DNA of 64,000 bases from Odobenus rosmarus divergens (GCF_000321225.1 NW_004450941.1:948396-1012395); one strand, 5' to 3'. Counted from the stretch's first letter, positions 1 through 10,801 are shown. Notes: generated by a model not told the origin, from the letters alone. Program-made: numbers and translations.

Positions 1-645
1 GCTGGCACATGTGTGGAGGTCGCAGTGAGTGCCAGTCTGGCAGTGACCATGTTGGATCCTGGGACCATGGCGCCCACAGCAGCGCTGGCTGGGGCGAGTC
101 CAGTGCACGGGGGAGTGACAGGGTTGGCGGCTCAGGCTGCTGGAGTCCATGGAGGAGCAAACTGCGGGGCCACTGGGGGTCATGTTGGCTCCTGCTGCAG
201 GGCTGGTGCTGACTGCCCCGCCCTTCTTAGTTCGTAGCTATCTGCAGATGTGTCAGCTCTGCCGATCTCCCTAGCGATCTGTGTAGGGTGAAACCCAAGC
301 GGGTCCTTCCAGCAGTGCCCTGAAAGGCGGGGGAAACTGGTCACTCACCCTGATCTCCTTTTTCCCGGTGAGAAGAGCTTGCAGGCTGAGGAGATCCCTC
401 TGGGCACTGAGCTGTGCTGGCTTGAGGCATGGGATGACGCAGACTAAAGAAAACTCTTCTTCCTACCCTTTATGGGTGGTTATTCTTTGGGTTTTTTGCT
501 CCACTGTGTTGCTGCAGCTTCTTAACTGGACTCCAGAGCTCTCCCAGAGGTGTTTTGGTTCATGGAGAGCTGTCCGATTGGTATTTTGTCCAGCAGGATG
601 AAGGCTGGAATCCCCTACTCCGCCAACTTGCTGACATCGCTCCTG
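1..645 (-). mobile_element. LINE-1 5'-end-like fragment, truncated by the window edge
   Basis: This block is GC- and CpG-rich compared with the AT-rich rest of the window. Read on the minus strand it begins near 640 with a GATGTCAGCAAG-TTGGCGGAGTAGGGG-like motif. That resembles the start of carnivore LINE-1 5' regions (normally AAGATGGCGGAGTAGG). It then runs through a body with 'CACCGGGAAAAAGGAGATCAGG'-like text before leaving the left edge. The assignment rests on remembered L1 structure. An LTR is the main alternative. The short open frames inside (13-237 and 368-601 plus, 463-783 minus) look like chance reading through non-coding GC-rich DNA. Confidence 0.55.
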
Positions 646-1210
646 TACCCCTATTTTCTTGTATATTCTTCCTTCTCCACTTAAGGAACACCTACTTAGG
701 ACCCTTGCATTGAATCTCATTTCTTTGTCCTCCATACCTATGATACATCTCTTTTTATTTCCATTTCTTTGTACTTTTTCCATAATATTTGGGAGAGGTT
801 CCTCATGCTTTATTTTGCCATCATAGATTTTATTCCCTAGCTTGATCCTTCTCTTCTTGAGCTTCTGAAGGACATTCAGATGTCACTGGAAAGAACTAAG
901 CTTTTCCAGGACCTAAGACGTCTACTAAGCTCATCTTTTAGAAGGTTTTGACATTTGTTAGGTTGAAGAGGACAGGTTCCAAGCAAATAGATCTAATAAT
1001 TTCTGTGACACTATTATAGTTTCCCTAAAAATATATCCACTGGTGATTAAGTGAATGTTTCTATTAATAACTGAATGAAAATACTGTTTGCTTATGAAGG
1101 GGAGTGTTTTATAGTTAAGATAGCTTTATATATATGTCTATTTTATAATGGCCAAACATTCCTTTCAAATGCTCAAAAAAAGAATTTGCCTTTGGATATT
1201 GCATAAAAAC
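646..1210. other. Unassigned AT-rich stretch
   Basis: No recognisable repeat, RNA gene or plausible exon is visible between the L1-like block and the first MER5A-type relic. The sequence is ordinary AT-rich non-coding DNA. Confidence 0.5.
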
Positions 1211-1470
1211 CAGTATCTCTCAAAATGTGGGATCTACAGCATACACCAGATTACCATTTGTGCTTATTAAAAATGCATATTCCTGGGTCCTACCCTATGT
1301 CTACATACTCTGATTTTCTGGGAGTGACACCCAGGGATCCATCTGCATTTTATTTTTTTATTTTTATTTATTTTTAGTTTCAAGTTTTTATTTAAATTCC
1401 AGTTAGTTAACATATAGTGGAATCTATCTGCATTTTAAATAAGCTTTTAAGTTGCTTTCAATGCACAATC
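1211..1470 (+). mobile_element. MER5A-type hAT DNA transposon relic, interrupted
   Basis: It starts with a degraded form of the hAT terminal sequence (cagtatctctcaaaatgtgg; family consensus resembles CAGTGGTTCTCAAAGTGTGG). It continues with 'ttaaaaatgcatattcctgggtcctaccc' and 'actctgattttctggga', in MER5A order. A short L1 3' end is inserted at 1353-1421. The 3' terminal repeat is not clearly visible, so the right edge is approximate. Confidence 0.65.
1353..1421 (-). mobile_element. Very short LINE-1 3' end inserted in MER5A
   Basis: The reverse complement reads as the last ~50 bases of a carnivore L1 3' end (ATATGTTAACTAACTGGAAT-TTAAATAAAAA) followed by an A-rich tail, seen here as a T-rich start. 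It is flanked by 16-bp direct repeats with one mismatch at 1337-1352 and 1422-1437 (atc[c/t]atctgcatttta), as expected for a target-site duplication. It is an extreme 5' truncation. Confidence 0.75.
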
Positions 1471-2130
1471 AAGGATGATAACCCCTCTAGACCCTCTAAC
1501 TCTTTGTCTAGGTCTGTTCTCCTATAGCCTCTTTCTCCACACAGCTTGAGCCATTTGATGCTCTATCTATGCTTGGTCCTATCTCTGACTCTGGGACAAA
1601 TCTTGTTCTTACTTTTGGGGAATTTAAAGAGCATTCATTCCATATTCAGGTGACAAAGTATCAAGACACCTTCATCTGACCTTGAGTAATTACCTAAGCA
1701 ACTCATGATAGAGGCTTCATTCCCTAGCTCAGTAGAAGCCTTGCTTGCTGCTGCAGCAGAGCATAAAATCTCAGTGGTGTATTTGTTTAAAATCAACCAG
1801 CTTTTGGGAGACAAAGGAAAACAAAATCAGGGGGATTTAATTATGCATTTGTTGTCAGGTACAAAGTAAAATCAGAAAAGCAAGAAGAAGAAAGAGCAAG
1901 AGATTGACCTCTCCTCTTCACAGGAGAAGACAAGAACACACAATCGGGACATTGGACTGAGCTGCTCCTGACAAGCTAGCAGGGCTCTGGCAGCCCAGAG
2001 AAATAGTGACCTCAATTATGCCATCATCAGTTCTGCCTTAGTCACCAAAGCAGAATTTACCAATGAAGGAATGCAAGGAGAATACTTACTATGATTCTTG
2101 TTCTGTAGTGACATTAGCACCCAGAAAACT
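1471..2130. other. Unassigned stretch
   Basis: No repeat family or gene was recognised. It includes a purine-rich segment (about 1870-1935) with no clear periodicity. Confidence 0.5.
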
Positions 2131-2304
2131 CTAGTCTCACAACTCAAAGTGGGATCTACAGACCAGCAGCATGAACATCGCTTGAGACCTTGTTAGAAAT
2201 GTGGTATCTCAGGCTCTGTTCCAGACCTCCTGAATCAGAATTTCAGTTTTAGCAAGATCCCCAAGGGATTTACATGCTTTTTAAATTTGAGGAGCACAGC
2301 TCTA
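2131..2304 (+). mobile_element. MER5A-type hAT relic
   Basis: The order of landmarks matches MER5A: 'cacaactcaaagtgggatctacagaccagcagcat', 'gagaccttgttagaaatg', 'ccagacctcctgaatcagaat' and a degraded terminal repeat 'atttgaggagcacagctct'. Both ends are recognisable, so this non-autonomous hAT copy is near full length but old. No open frame is expected for the family. Confidence 0.85.
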
Positions 2305-2489
2305 GAAAACTGCCTCTCTAGAAAAGCCAGGATTTCCAATATGTACTCCATGGTCTGGCAGAAGGTCTTTAGGGTAGAGAAGATTAAGGTAATAGAGCTT
2401 TACTACCCCTTCAGAAGTCTCTCCACCTGGGCTATGAGACAGATTAGTAAGGTGGTAATGATTATCTCACTGCAGAGTTGTACTGCAGT

Positions 2490-2660
2490 GTTGAAAAAGC
2501 AATTAGAATTGACTCAAGGCCAGGTTCTGTCATTGATTGGCTTTGCGATGTTCAGAGGGCCATTTAACCTCTATGAATCTGTTTCTTCACCTACAAAATA
2601 AGACTTTTACAGAATGTCAAATGAGATAACATACATGTTCGTGCATTATAAATCCTTGTA
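2490..2660 (+). mobile_element. MIR SINE relic
   Basis: The MIR core is visible in order: 'ccaggttctgtcattgattggctttg', then 'gccatttaacctctatgaatctgtttcttcacctacaaaataaga' (consensus-like 'ttaacctctctgagcctcagtttcctcatctgtaaaatgggga'), then 'aatgagataacatacatg'. It ends just before the SINEC at 2676. Confidence 0.85.
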
Positions 2661-2675
2661 TAAAATTTTGGTATT

Positions 2676-2869
2676 GGGGCACCTGGGTGGCTCAGTCGTT
2701 AAGCGTCTGCCTTCGGCTCAGGTCGTGATCCCAGGGTCCTGGGATCGAGTCCCGCATCAGGCTCCCTGCTCAGTGGGAAGCCTGCCTCTCCCTCTCCCAC
2801 TCCCCCTGCTTGTGTTCCCTCTCTCGCTGTGTCTCTCTGTCAAATAAATAAATAAAATTAAAAAAAAAA
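2676..2869 (+). mobile_element. SINEC (CAN-SINE), complete
   Basis: This is a full-length carnivore tRNA-derived SINE. The head is GGGGCACCTGGGTGGCTCAG. A pol III A-box-like segment lies at 2688-2698 and a B-box-like segment (ggatcgagtcc) at 2742-2752. They are followed by a CT-rich body, an AAATAAATAAATAAAATT signal and an A tail. Flanking 14-bp direct repeats with one mismatch (2662-2675 and 2866-2879) mark the insertion. Pol III transcription is a family property and cannot be shown here. Confidence 0.97.
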
Positions 2870-2879
2870 TGTTGGTATT

Positions 2880-5500
2880 ATGTGGGTGGTTCCCAAAGCC
2901 ATTTTCCTGATCCGAACTCTTTTCTCAAGATCAAATCCTAAATTTACACCACAATGGTAGACTTAATGGGAGTCAATTTAGAGGGTCTGTGGAAGAAGAC
3001 CAATCAAGCTGTCAAAACGAGGGAGGGACTGAGAACCAGGTTCAGATTAACACACTGGAATCAGAAAGAACTGGAGAAAGGGGACAGGAACACAGGAGTT
3101 CAGAGTTGTATTTCCATAGAAGAGTAAACAGAAGTTGCTAAATCAAAATTAAGAACAACAAAGTTAATCACACTCAAAAGAGACCTGAACTGTGCCAGGT
3201 TCAACAGTGTTCAGTAGTTGATATACAATAAATGGAATGTATGGATCTACGTATGAGAGAGTACCACTCCTACAGCTGATAGATTTCAACAAGGTTGAAT
3301 CAGAGATGCAAATCATTAACTATGTGTTCGGAAGACCATAAATGTCTTACTACACTTGATGAAATAACGCTTCCATAAATTTAGTTAACCATAAGCCTGG
3401 TTAACAGGTTAATCTAAGGGTAATAAGTGTTGTCTAAGCATAAAAATCATCTGCCAAGCTTTGGAAACTACAGATGCATTTATCATTTCAATGAAGAAAA
3501 ATGGGCACAGGAGGGCAGGATCCACAAAAAAGCAGTCACTAGAAAAGAGAAGAGAGAGGCTTTCTTGACAACAGGTGCTAGACTGACCAATGTTTGAATG
3601 AAAGACATTAATATTTAAAGAGGAAATGCAAGGATGTTGTTAGGTTCTGTGGATAGATAATTTCCAACAATCTGCATGCAAGCCGAAGTGACTAAGAAGT
3701 CAAAGTTGACTCAAGTAATTTCCCACTGTAACATAATGAATGTGATAGCAAGCAATTTAAAAAAGCTCTGCTTGATCCTCATGGCATCTACAGGATGTAC
3801 TGAAATTGACAACTATGACAGTGATTTCAGGCAATAGGGTAAAGTATACAATTAACTAAACAAAAACAAGAAATGGTAAACTATAAAATGTGATGTTTTC
3901 CTTCACAAATCTCAATGTATTTGAAATGTGACTACATAGGTATTTAAGTTTTTTTCCAAATAGTCAGGCAATCACTCCCATGCAAGAGCATGATTTCAAG
4001 TACTGGCACCAGAAACTGCCATCATTTTTTTTTTTAACAATAAAAACTGAATTCATGCCAAGATCATGAGTTAACCTCTTGTCTTTCTTAGGGACTCTCA
4101 TTTCTTTTGAAACAGCAGAAGTTCCAAGGGCAAGAAGTTTCTAGAGAGGAGCAAGATTGAAACACATGGTCGCTGGTTAAAGAGAATTTAAAAAATTATA
4201 TTTATATGCCTGCTGTCATGTACTCTCAGGAGTAGGAATTGAAATTGTTTTATAACTAGTGAAAACCATTTTTCTTTTTTTAGTGTAAACCATTTCTGAC
4301 ATATTTATGTGAATGGGCTATCAGGAAGCAGAAGGTGTTGAAAACTTGAACTCATATTCTCTACTTGAATCCTGATAACAAGTCACCTCAAGTCATCGCT
4401 GCTCTCAGACTAACCATCGGAACTCATAAAAGGTATTATCAGCCCACTTAGCTTCTTCCTAGAGCAAACCGGAGAATCTTCAGAATAAATTGAATAAACG
4501 ACTCCCACTCTTGAATAATAATCTATTCACTGAATACAGAATCATTCAGACCTTGATTTCACAAAGCTAGCAAACTATATTGCATTATTTAGTTCCAGGG
4601 GTCCTCTCCTCCATGTAATTTATCCATCACAGCATGAAATGTGATATAAAGGTTATAACATGACATAAATTAGTATGAAAGATTTCAGGATAAATAATAA
4701 AACCAAGGATAAGAGGCACTAACACTATGTTCCAGAGGTCATCTAAATCTTGTATGAGCCCACTCTAGGTCAGTAAGTCTCTCCTGGTTAATTTCAGACC
4801 AAATTAGACTCTCTTTTGAATGCTCAGAACTAATTCATGACCATGGCCTCCCCATATCCCAAGAACGGGCCCCAGTTTTGAGATTTCATGACCATTGAAC
4901 CCCTCTGGCCTAATGATGCAAAGACAGAATCGACAGAGGTCACCATTATCCTGGATTCAGCAAGGCATCCAACAAAGCCTCTCATGAGCTCTCTGAGGGC
5001 AAGATGAAAACATATGAACTAAGAGCTAGAAGAATTCAGTAAGTCAGTACCTGTATGAACAAGTGTACTTAAGGCACGCAATTTAATCACAGATATCCAT
5101 CTGGAGAAAAGTCTATGGTGCCATGATGAAAGGCTCTATTGGAAAACTTATTCAATGTTTTTTTTTCTTAATTAGTTAAATGAAAATGTAGCAGACATAT
5201 TTAACAGACCTGTGGATGATTTGAAAATAGAAAAATATTGACTACTAGGATACTTAAAAAAATAACAGAATGGAACAATGAACTGAATTTAATATGATGG
5301 AATCTATGAATCTAATGCCATGGGGCCTAGGTGTATTGGATATGAGGAGGCTTGATACTTGGAATCAAAAATCCCAACTTCATAACTGAAGAATGAAGAA
5401 GAAATTAAGTAGTAGCAACATCTATTGAAAAAACTCTCAGGAATTATGTAAACAGAGAGCTCAGCAGAACCCAATAATGTAATGTAGCAAATCTCCCCCA
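2880..5500. other. Unassigned 2.6-kb stretch
   Basis: I recognised no gene, RNA or transposon in this AT-rich sequence. Open frames are short and lack codon-like structure. Very old repeats may be present but could not be named by eye. Confidence 0.45.
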
Positions 5501-5527
5501 CAAAACAAAACAAAACAAAACAAAACA
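5501..5527. repeat. (CAAAA)n microsatellite
   Basis: Five tandem CAAAA units, followed by further A/C-rich text (acaaccccccacaaaaacaaaac) to about 5552. The 79-codon minus-strand frame at 5304-5543 reads through this low-complexity DNA and is not credible as a gene. Confidence 0.9.
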
Positions 5528-5654
5528 ACCCCCACAAAAACAAAACTAAAAAACAACCCTAATGTATTAACTGAAATACCGTGTCTGGTAAAAGATGAAT
5601 CCTCTCATTATATAACAGATCAAACAATTCTATGAATGTAACAATAACCTATTT

Positions 5655-5711
5655 GAGAAAGAGAGACAGAGACAGAGGGAGAAAGAGAGACAGAGACAGA
5701 AAGAGAAAGAC
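5655..5711. repeat. GA-rich tract with an internal 20-bp duplication
   Basis: The tract is purine-rich. The unit gagaaagagagacagagaca is present twice in tandem-like order and is followed by agaaagagaaagacaacc. One strand is almost purely purine for about 55 bases. Confidence 0.85.
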
Positions 5712-6344
5712 AACCACAGAATGTTACAGAAGTCACACAGGAAGCCTACCCTTTTGGAAGTTTCACTCATGGAAAAACTTTGCAATGAGATTAGACAAGA
5801 GGATGTAGGGCATTATCAAGTCCAGTGTATGAGCAGGACATGGCCCAGGGCTGTCCTGCTCCAACTAACTAAAATGTTTAACCACGGTACCCCTCGAGTA
5901 AAACTTTAGCCATTCATCCACCATGCACGTAGCTCCAGAGCCAGCTTCCCAACCCTCTGCCCTCAGTGCCTTAAAGGCTGTTGTTACTCAAGAAGCACAC
6001 CTTCCTTTTGGTTTGGGTTGAATCCCTCATTGGGCAGCTGGAGCCCAGGACCCTCTGCAGAACTCCAGGCTCAGGACAGAGCCCCAGCAGCTGGGGGAGT
6101 GCAGAGGAGCTGGGGCCCCTAAAGACACACTCCGCTCGGACACGGAGCACTGGATTCTCCTACATGTTCCACCCCATCTTCCAAGACATCCATTTTGGGT
6201 CGACAAGTCGGGGTTCTGAAGCAGAGATAAAAACAGCTGGTGGCAGACATTGGACTAGACAACCTTTGAGAGGCCTTTTTAAAATGGAAATTCTGTCACT
6301 TTCTGCATTGATTGTCATGACACAAAAGAATCGAGTATGAAGAA
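5712..6344. other. Unassigned stretch
   Basis: This is somewhat GC-richer sequence (about 5920-6200) with a 119-codon plus-strand frame at 5981-6340. The frame shows no domain I recognise and overlaps a second frame on the opposite strand, so I treat it as chance. Confidence 0.45.
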
Positions 6345-6540
6345 TCACTGCTTTGGGGTCAGACGGATTTGTATTCGAGTCCTATTGCTACCTTTTATGA
6401 GCTGTGTGAGTGTGGACAAGTTATTTAACTTCTCTGAGCCTTACTTTCTGCAACTAAAAACAAACAAACAAACAAACAAAAAAAACTGGGGAGGGTGTTA
6501 GGAAGTAGTAAAATAACCTGTCAGTACTGTGCGAATCTGC
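6345..6540 (+). mobile_element. MIR SINE relic with CAAA expansion
   Basis: The MIR order is clear: 'tttggggtcagacggatttg', 'gagtcctattgctac', 'gagctgtgtgagtgtggacaagttatttaacttctctgagcctta'. The segment that is normally 'cctcatctgtaaaatggg' has become a (CAAA)n run at about 6457-6482. The remainder continues as 'tgttaggaagtagtaaaataa'. Confidence 0.88.
6457..6487. repeat. (CAAA)n microsatellite inside the MIR
   Basis: About five tandem CAAA units followed by an A run. It appears to have grown from the A-rich part of the MIR. Confidence 0.85.
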
Positions 6541-6981
6541 CAGAAGGAGGACAGAGGGAGAAAGTACCTCTGTACTTTGCTACAACACATAATAGAGACT
6601 GTGTCACAACTTCATGCTTGACACAAATTACACTTGAGCATGCATAGATTTTTTACTTCAAAAGAAACAAGTTCACACAAGAAATCAGATCATTAAACCC
6701 CTCTACCTGTATTTTTAACAATACCACCTGGGTTTTAGATTGGGTGTCTCACTGTGCTACTGTATCCCCAAGATCATGTAGTTCCAAGGTGAATTTTCAG
6801 AAACAGAATTAAAAGCCAGTATCCTGTTAAATTACATTGTGCCTATCAGAAACTCTTCTGTTGCTAATCCCTCCGGTGCTCTATCCTTTCCAGTTTCTCT
6901 GTGAAAATGCTGTTTTCTCTTATTGATGTGGCTTAATACCACTTGAATTTATGTCTTTGTATAGAACAGTATAATCTCAGG

Positions 6982-7027
6982 GCACGCGCATGCGCACGCG
7001 TGTGTGTGATGTGTGTACAGACACACA
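6982..7027. repeat. Alternating purine-pyrimidine tract (CG/CA/TG), Z-DNA-prone
   Basis: From 6982 the sequence gcacgcgcatgcgcacgcgtgtgtgtg alternates purine and pyrimidine almost without a break. It includes the self-complementary core gcgcatgcgc, then continues as gatgtgtgtacagacacac. The CG dinucleotides here are unusual for AT-rich mammalian DNA. A 104-codon minus-strand frame crosses it but has no recognisable domain. Confidence 0.85.
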
Positions 7028-7370
7028 TTTTCAGGCTGCTTAATAAATCCTTCAGAGTGAACTGAATCAGACAGCCAAGCACATTAGTACAGTATATTGT
7101 ATCTCTGAAAATAAGGTCTGAATTCCATTTCGTTTGACAGGAAGGAATTTTTTCTGTAATCTTTCGTTTGCTCAGAGAGGTCAGAACGATGGAATGCTTC
7201 CATCTCCTCTCTGTCTCATCACACTCTCCTTGTAACTCAGAGCTCACAAGTCAAACCTTGTGTTAATGCTTCCCACCCTTCTACCCTACAGCACAGTGCT
7301 TCCCAGAGCAAATTAAATCCAGGTGACATTACAATCCTTGCAAGTTCTTGAGGTAATATGTTTTAAAGTT
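7028..7370. other. Unassigned stretch
   Basis: No repeat or gene was recognised between the Z-DNA-prone tract and the candidate conserved block. Confidence 0.4.
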
Positions 7371-7800
7371 CTTTGGCAACTTAGCAGTAACAAGGATTAA
7401 AAACTTTGGCGGCCACCTTCTTTCGATGAAGTGCTTTTAGGCATTAGACATTCCTCAAAAACGACTGTAAAATCTCATCTACAGTCGACATTTAAGCAAA
7501 ATTCGTTTCTTGATGGTTTTGTAATGACGTTTTATGCTTCAAAGATGAGGAGCTTGACATAAGTATTTTTTTCATTATTATCTATTCATCGAGAAAGCTG
7601 GCTTTGCCTTGGATGAGCTATCATGCCTCATATTAGTATACACGTAGAGAAAGCATATTGCGTAAGACATCCAGAATAGCACCATTATCACAAATGGAAG
7701 GAACATCAGCAATGCAAATTTATGGAAATATTTGAAATGATGATGAATTCATACAAAGCAATCCTAAAATGATTCAGAGGCAGGTAGGTTTCAAAGAAAA
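7371..7800. promoter_or_regulatory. Candidate conserved non-coding block
   Basis: No transposon signature is seen. CpG sites are retained unusually often for this AT-rich setting (tttggcggccacc, tttcgatg, acgact, agtcgaca, ttcgtttc, tgacgtttt, catcgag, acacgtag, attgcgtaag). An octamer motif ATGCAAAT sits at 7712-7719. This look is typical of conserved non-coding elements, but cross-species conservation cannot be tested here. Confidence 0.3.
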
Positions 7801-8370
7801 TATTAGGGACTCTGCTTCCACCACAATAACCCAAGACACACACTGATGCAGATGGCTGTATTTTATGGCATATAATTGCTTCATACTCATCAGAGGTGGT
7901 TACAGTGTTTATCACATCAGCCAAACGGGCAGAAATGATGCAAATTATAGGCATCAGAGGAGAGGCAGTTTGAATGTGGGCCTTAGAATTAGGAATAGAG
8001 CTTTGGTCAATATTTTACTGCCATATGTAGTAACCACTAGTTTTAGTTCCCTGCCCTACAAGAGACACAGGTCTTTGTAAAGTGACTTGGGGATAGGTAT
8101 TCAGGGTTCTCAGCTGAAAACAAACCAATTGGTATTAACTGGGGTGCAGATACCTCCATGACTTTTTAGTTAGTGGAAAATCACAAGTATCCTTGCTGAA
8201 GGCTACCCAAGAAGCATATACTCAGAGGACTCCACTTTCTACCCCTGAAGTTTAGGAATTTCCTGAAGGCAGAGAGAAGGTTTCATCTAGTACACTCTGA
8301 TCCCGGTTACAAGATGTAGAATGAGTTACAACATCATAAAAATACAATCGGGGCCAAATTTATCCAAATT
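7801..8370. other. Unassigned stretch
   Basis: No identified element. Overlapping frames on both strands (7706-7954 minus and 7865-8080 plus) carry no recognisable domain. Confidence 0.4.
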
Positions 8371-8446
8371 CAAAGTGCACAAAGTGGCTTAGATGCCCGC
8401 TGTGCACAAAGTGCACAAAGTGCACAAAGTGGCTTAGATGCCCGCT
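8371..8446. repeat. Local tandem duplication with a 9-bp sub-repeat
   Basis: The 27-bp unit gtgcacaaa + gtggcttagatgcccgct occurs at 8375-8401. It recurs at 8420-8446 preceded by two extra copies of the 9-mer gtgcacaaa (8402-8410 and 8411-8419). The two long copies are identical, which suggests a recent replication-slippage or unequal-exchange event. Confidence 0.95.
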
Positions 8447-8599
8447 GTTAAATGAGGATGGTGAGGAGGCAAGGCTGGGTTGATAATTCTGAGTCATTAA
8501 CCTGCCTTTCTATGGCTTAGTGTTGACAATATTCAATCAAGATAATGTAAGAAATACATTATAAATGTTCATAAATTCACCGATATGGATGGTGGCTAG

Positions 8600-9400
8600 C
8601 ATTCTTTGTATTTTCTTTGTATTGTTAGTGATTTTGTCTATTTCTATCAATTACTGACAGAGGTGTCAAAGTCTCCGGTTAGAATTGTGACTATCTGTTG
8701 GTGTGTGTAGTCCTATCAATTTTTGATTTATGAAGTTTTGTGTCCTGTTATTAAGTATATACATATTTAGGACTTTTTTGACTTCTTGATAAACTGCCCA
8801 TTTTGTCATTATGAGCTGTTTCTTTTCATCTCTTATGATACTCAGTTTTGAAGTTTAATTTGTTTGATATTAATATAAACTCTCCAGCTTTCTTACTCTT
8901 ACTGTATACATAGTATATATTTCCCTTCCCTCTTACTTGCAACCGATTTGTGTCTTTAAAGTCTCCCGTGTGTCCTATAAACAATTCCTACTTAGGTTTT
9001 GATTCTTTTCATCCAATCTGACAATCTCTGTCTAATTGATGTGCTTATTTCTCTCTAATGCAATTGTTGAAATGGTTGGGTTTAACTCTGATTATAGAGT
9101 GTTTTTCCACTTGCCTCTTATCTTTTTATGTTCTTTCATTGCTCCTTTCTTCTCATCTTTTGGTTGAATTGCATCTTTTTTAATATTCCATTTTATTTTC
9201 TACACTGGCTTCTTAGATATACTTCCTTTAATTATTTTTGAACGGTTGTATCAGGGTGAATGATAAGTTACCCTGTCAAAAGCTAATGAATACTGTAACA
9301 TCACACTTCACACACTGCCTTTCACATTTCCTACTTCTCATTTTTTGGTTTAATCACAGAGATTTCACATTTCCCCCTTTCATACTTCCTACTTCACACA
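8600..9400 (-). mobile_element. Old LINE-1 relic covering the ORF2 endonuclease region
   Basis: The plus strand reads as the antisense of an old L1 ORF2. Landmarks in order are 'atcaattactgacagaggtgtcaaagtctcc', 'ttattaagtatatacatatttagg' (antisense of the Asn-x-Tyr-Ala-Pro region of the APE-type endonuclease), 'gatattaatataaactctccagctttctt', 'atccaatctgacaatctctg' and 'atggttgggttta'. Stops and indels are frequent, so it encodes nothing today. Boundaries are approximate and the 9238-9597 plus-strand frame is chance. Confidence 0.7.
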
Positions 9401-9729
9401 GCCAAGTGGTCATCGAGTACTTGGGCACAGACGTTAGGGACCTCCCTCCTCTCTTATTCCCTGACCTGCAGAGTGAGCAGCTCCAGTTGCCCCAAAGTCC
9501 GAGCCTTGTGTCCTCAGTCCAGTGGGAATTCTCGCGCTTTCTTACACACCACAGCTCAACTGCACTGTTTCAAAAACTGCCCCAGTCCAGGAACTGAGAT
9601 GTTGTGGAGCTCACTTAGGAGTTCTCCTCCTCCTATGGGTCTGTTTCTCTAGCTGTCAGTGCCTGAAAAGCCTTTATTTCTTCCTATAATTGGACCAGTT
9701 TGTTTGGTTTGGGTTTTGGTTGGTTTTAT

Positions 9730-9752
9730 TGCTGTTGTTGTTGCTGTTGTTG
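9730..9752. repeat. (GTT/GCT) trinucleotide repeat
   Basis: Interrupted array gctgttgttgttgctgttgttg, about seven and a half trinucleotide units. Confidence 0.85.
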
Positions 9753-10781
9753 ACAGAAGTCAATTTTAGCCAAAGAGTTTTGAAGACCTTTCCTTTTAGA
9801 AACATGTCCTTTGTCTACCCGTTTTCTGCAAGAGACCTGACAAAAAGAAGACTCTGAAACTCAGTCGCAGGGGAAAAATAGAATTTTGTTTCTTCAGCCC
9901 ATGGGATTTGCTATTTATTGAAAGAAAAGTAAAATATATTTAAGTTACTTCACAGTTAAGAAATCTTGATGTTGCCCTCTTATGCTTGCTCCGTACTCTG
10001 GCTGATGCTCAGATTTTTCTATACTTTTTTTGGCTAGGAGTTATAAAAACTGAGATCTCTTCCAGGTAATGTTTAGGGTTAAGCAAAAATAACTTCTAAA
10101 ATTGTCCTCAGAGAGATAATATAAAGGATATGTTTTACGTAGCTACCAAGCACTCCTATTCATATTAGAGATATATATTCATTTCTGGGCTTAAAGACAC
10201 TGTTAAAAATGAAATTGTTCTCATCTTATATCCAATCATAAAGTTCCTTAGTGCATGTCTCCACCACGCAGTTCTGCAAGTCGACCATATAATACTTAAC
10301 TACCATAGAGTACAACTAGAAATTCAGATGCTGATCAGTACAGCTTAACTTCCAAAAAGCACACGAGGAGTGAGAAAAGGCTTATTAACTCCATTTTTTC
10401 CTTTGTCAGATATTGAATTTCAGTGACAGCAGTTGAAGCCAATATAACAACATATAACATTGGAAAGAACCAGAGAACCAACTTCGGAAGTAGCATTAAT
10501 AGTAGTATTCTGTGTCATGACTGAGTTTTACAAACACCTATTTGGTCAGGCCGGTGGTTCTCCACGTTGGCATTCTACTTTGTTTTCATAGCATATGCTG
10601 TAGTCGTGTTCCCTATGTTGCGATATATTAAATTAGAAACACGCTGTGCAAATGATATGAAGAGAAGTGGTAGTATAAAACTTGGACACTTTCTCTTGCC
10701 AACTGGGAAATGATTGCATCTTGGTAACAGTTTGCACATTGGTATTTCTCTGCACTGACATTATTTGATGCTCTGATTATG

Positions 10782-10801
10782 AGTAATAATAATAATAATA
10801 G
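10782..10801. repeat. (TAA)n microsatellite
   Basis: About six tandem TAA units (gtaataataataataataga), short enough to be only weakly polymorphic. Confidence 0.9.

Noticed and set aside
1..645. CpG-rich start considered as a gene CpG island/promoter
   Set aside because: The sequence resembles an L1 5' region in reverse, and no exon or splice donor follows. A gene promoter cannot be supported.
2676..2869. tRNA gene, from the A/B-box-like head of SINECs
   Set aside because: The tRNA-like part lacks a proper cloverleaf and is the known SINE head. This applies to all 17 copies.
5981..6340. 119-codon plus-strand frame in GC-richer DNA
   Set aside because: No recognisable domain, an opposing frame on the other strand, and no RNA or splice signals visible.
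9238..9597. 119-codon plus-strand frame
   Set aside because: It starts inside antisense L1 relic sequence and continues into unassigned DNA. No family resemblance.
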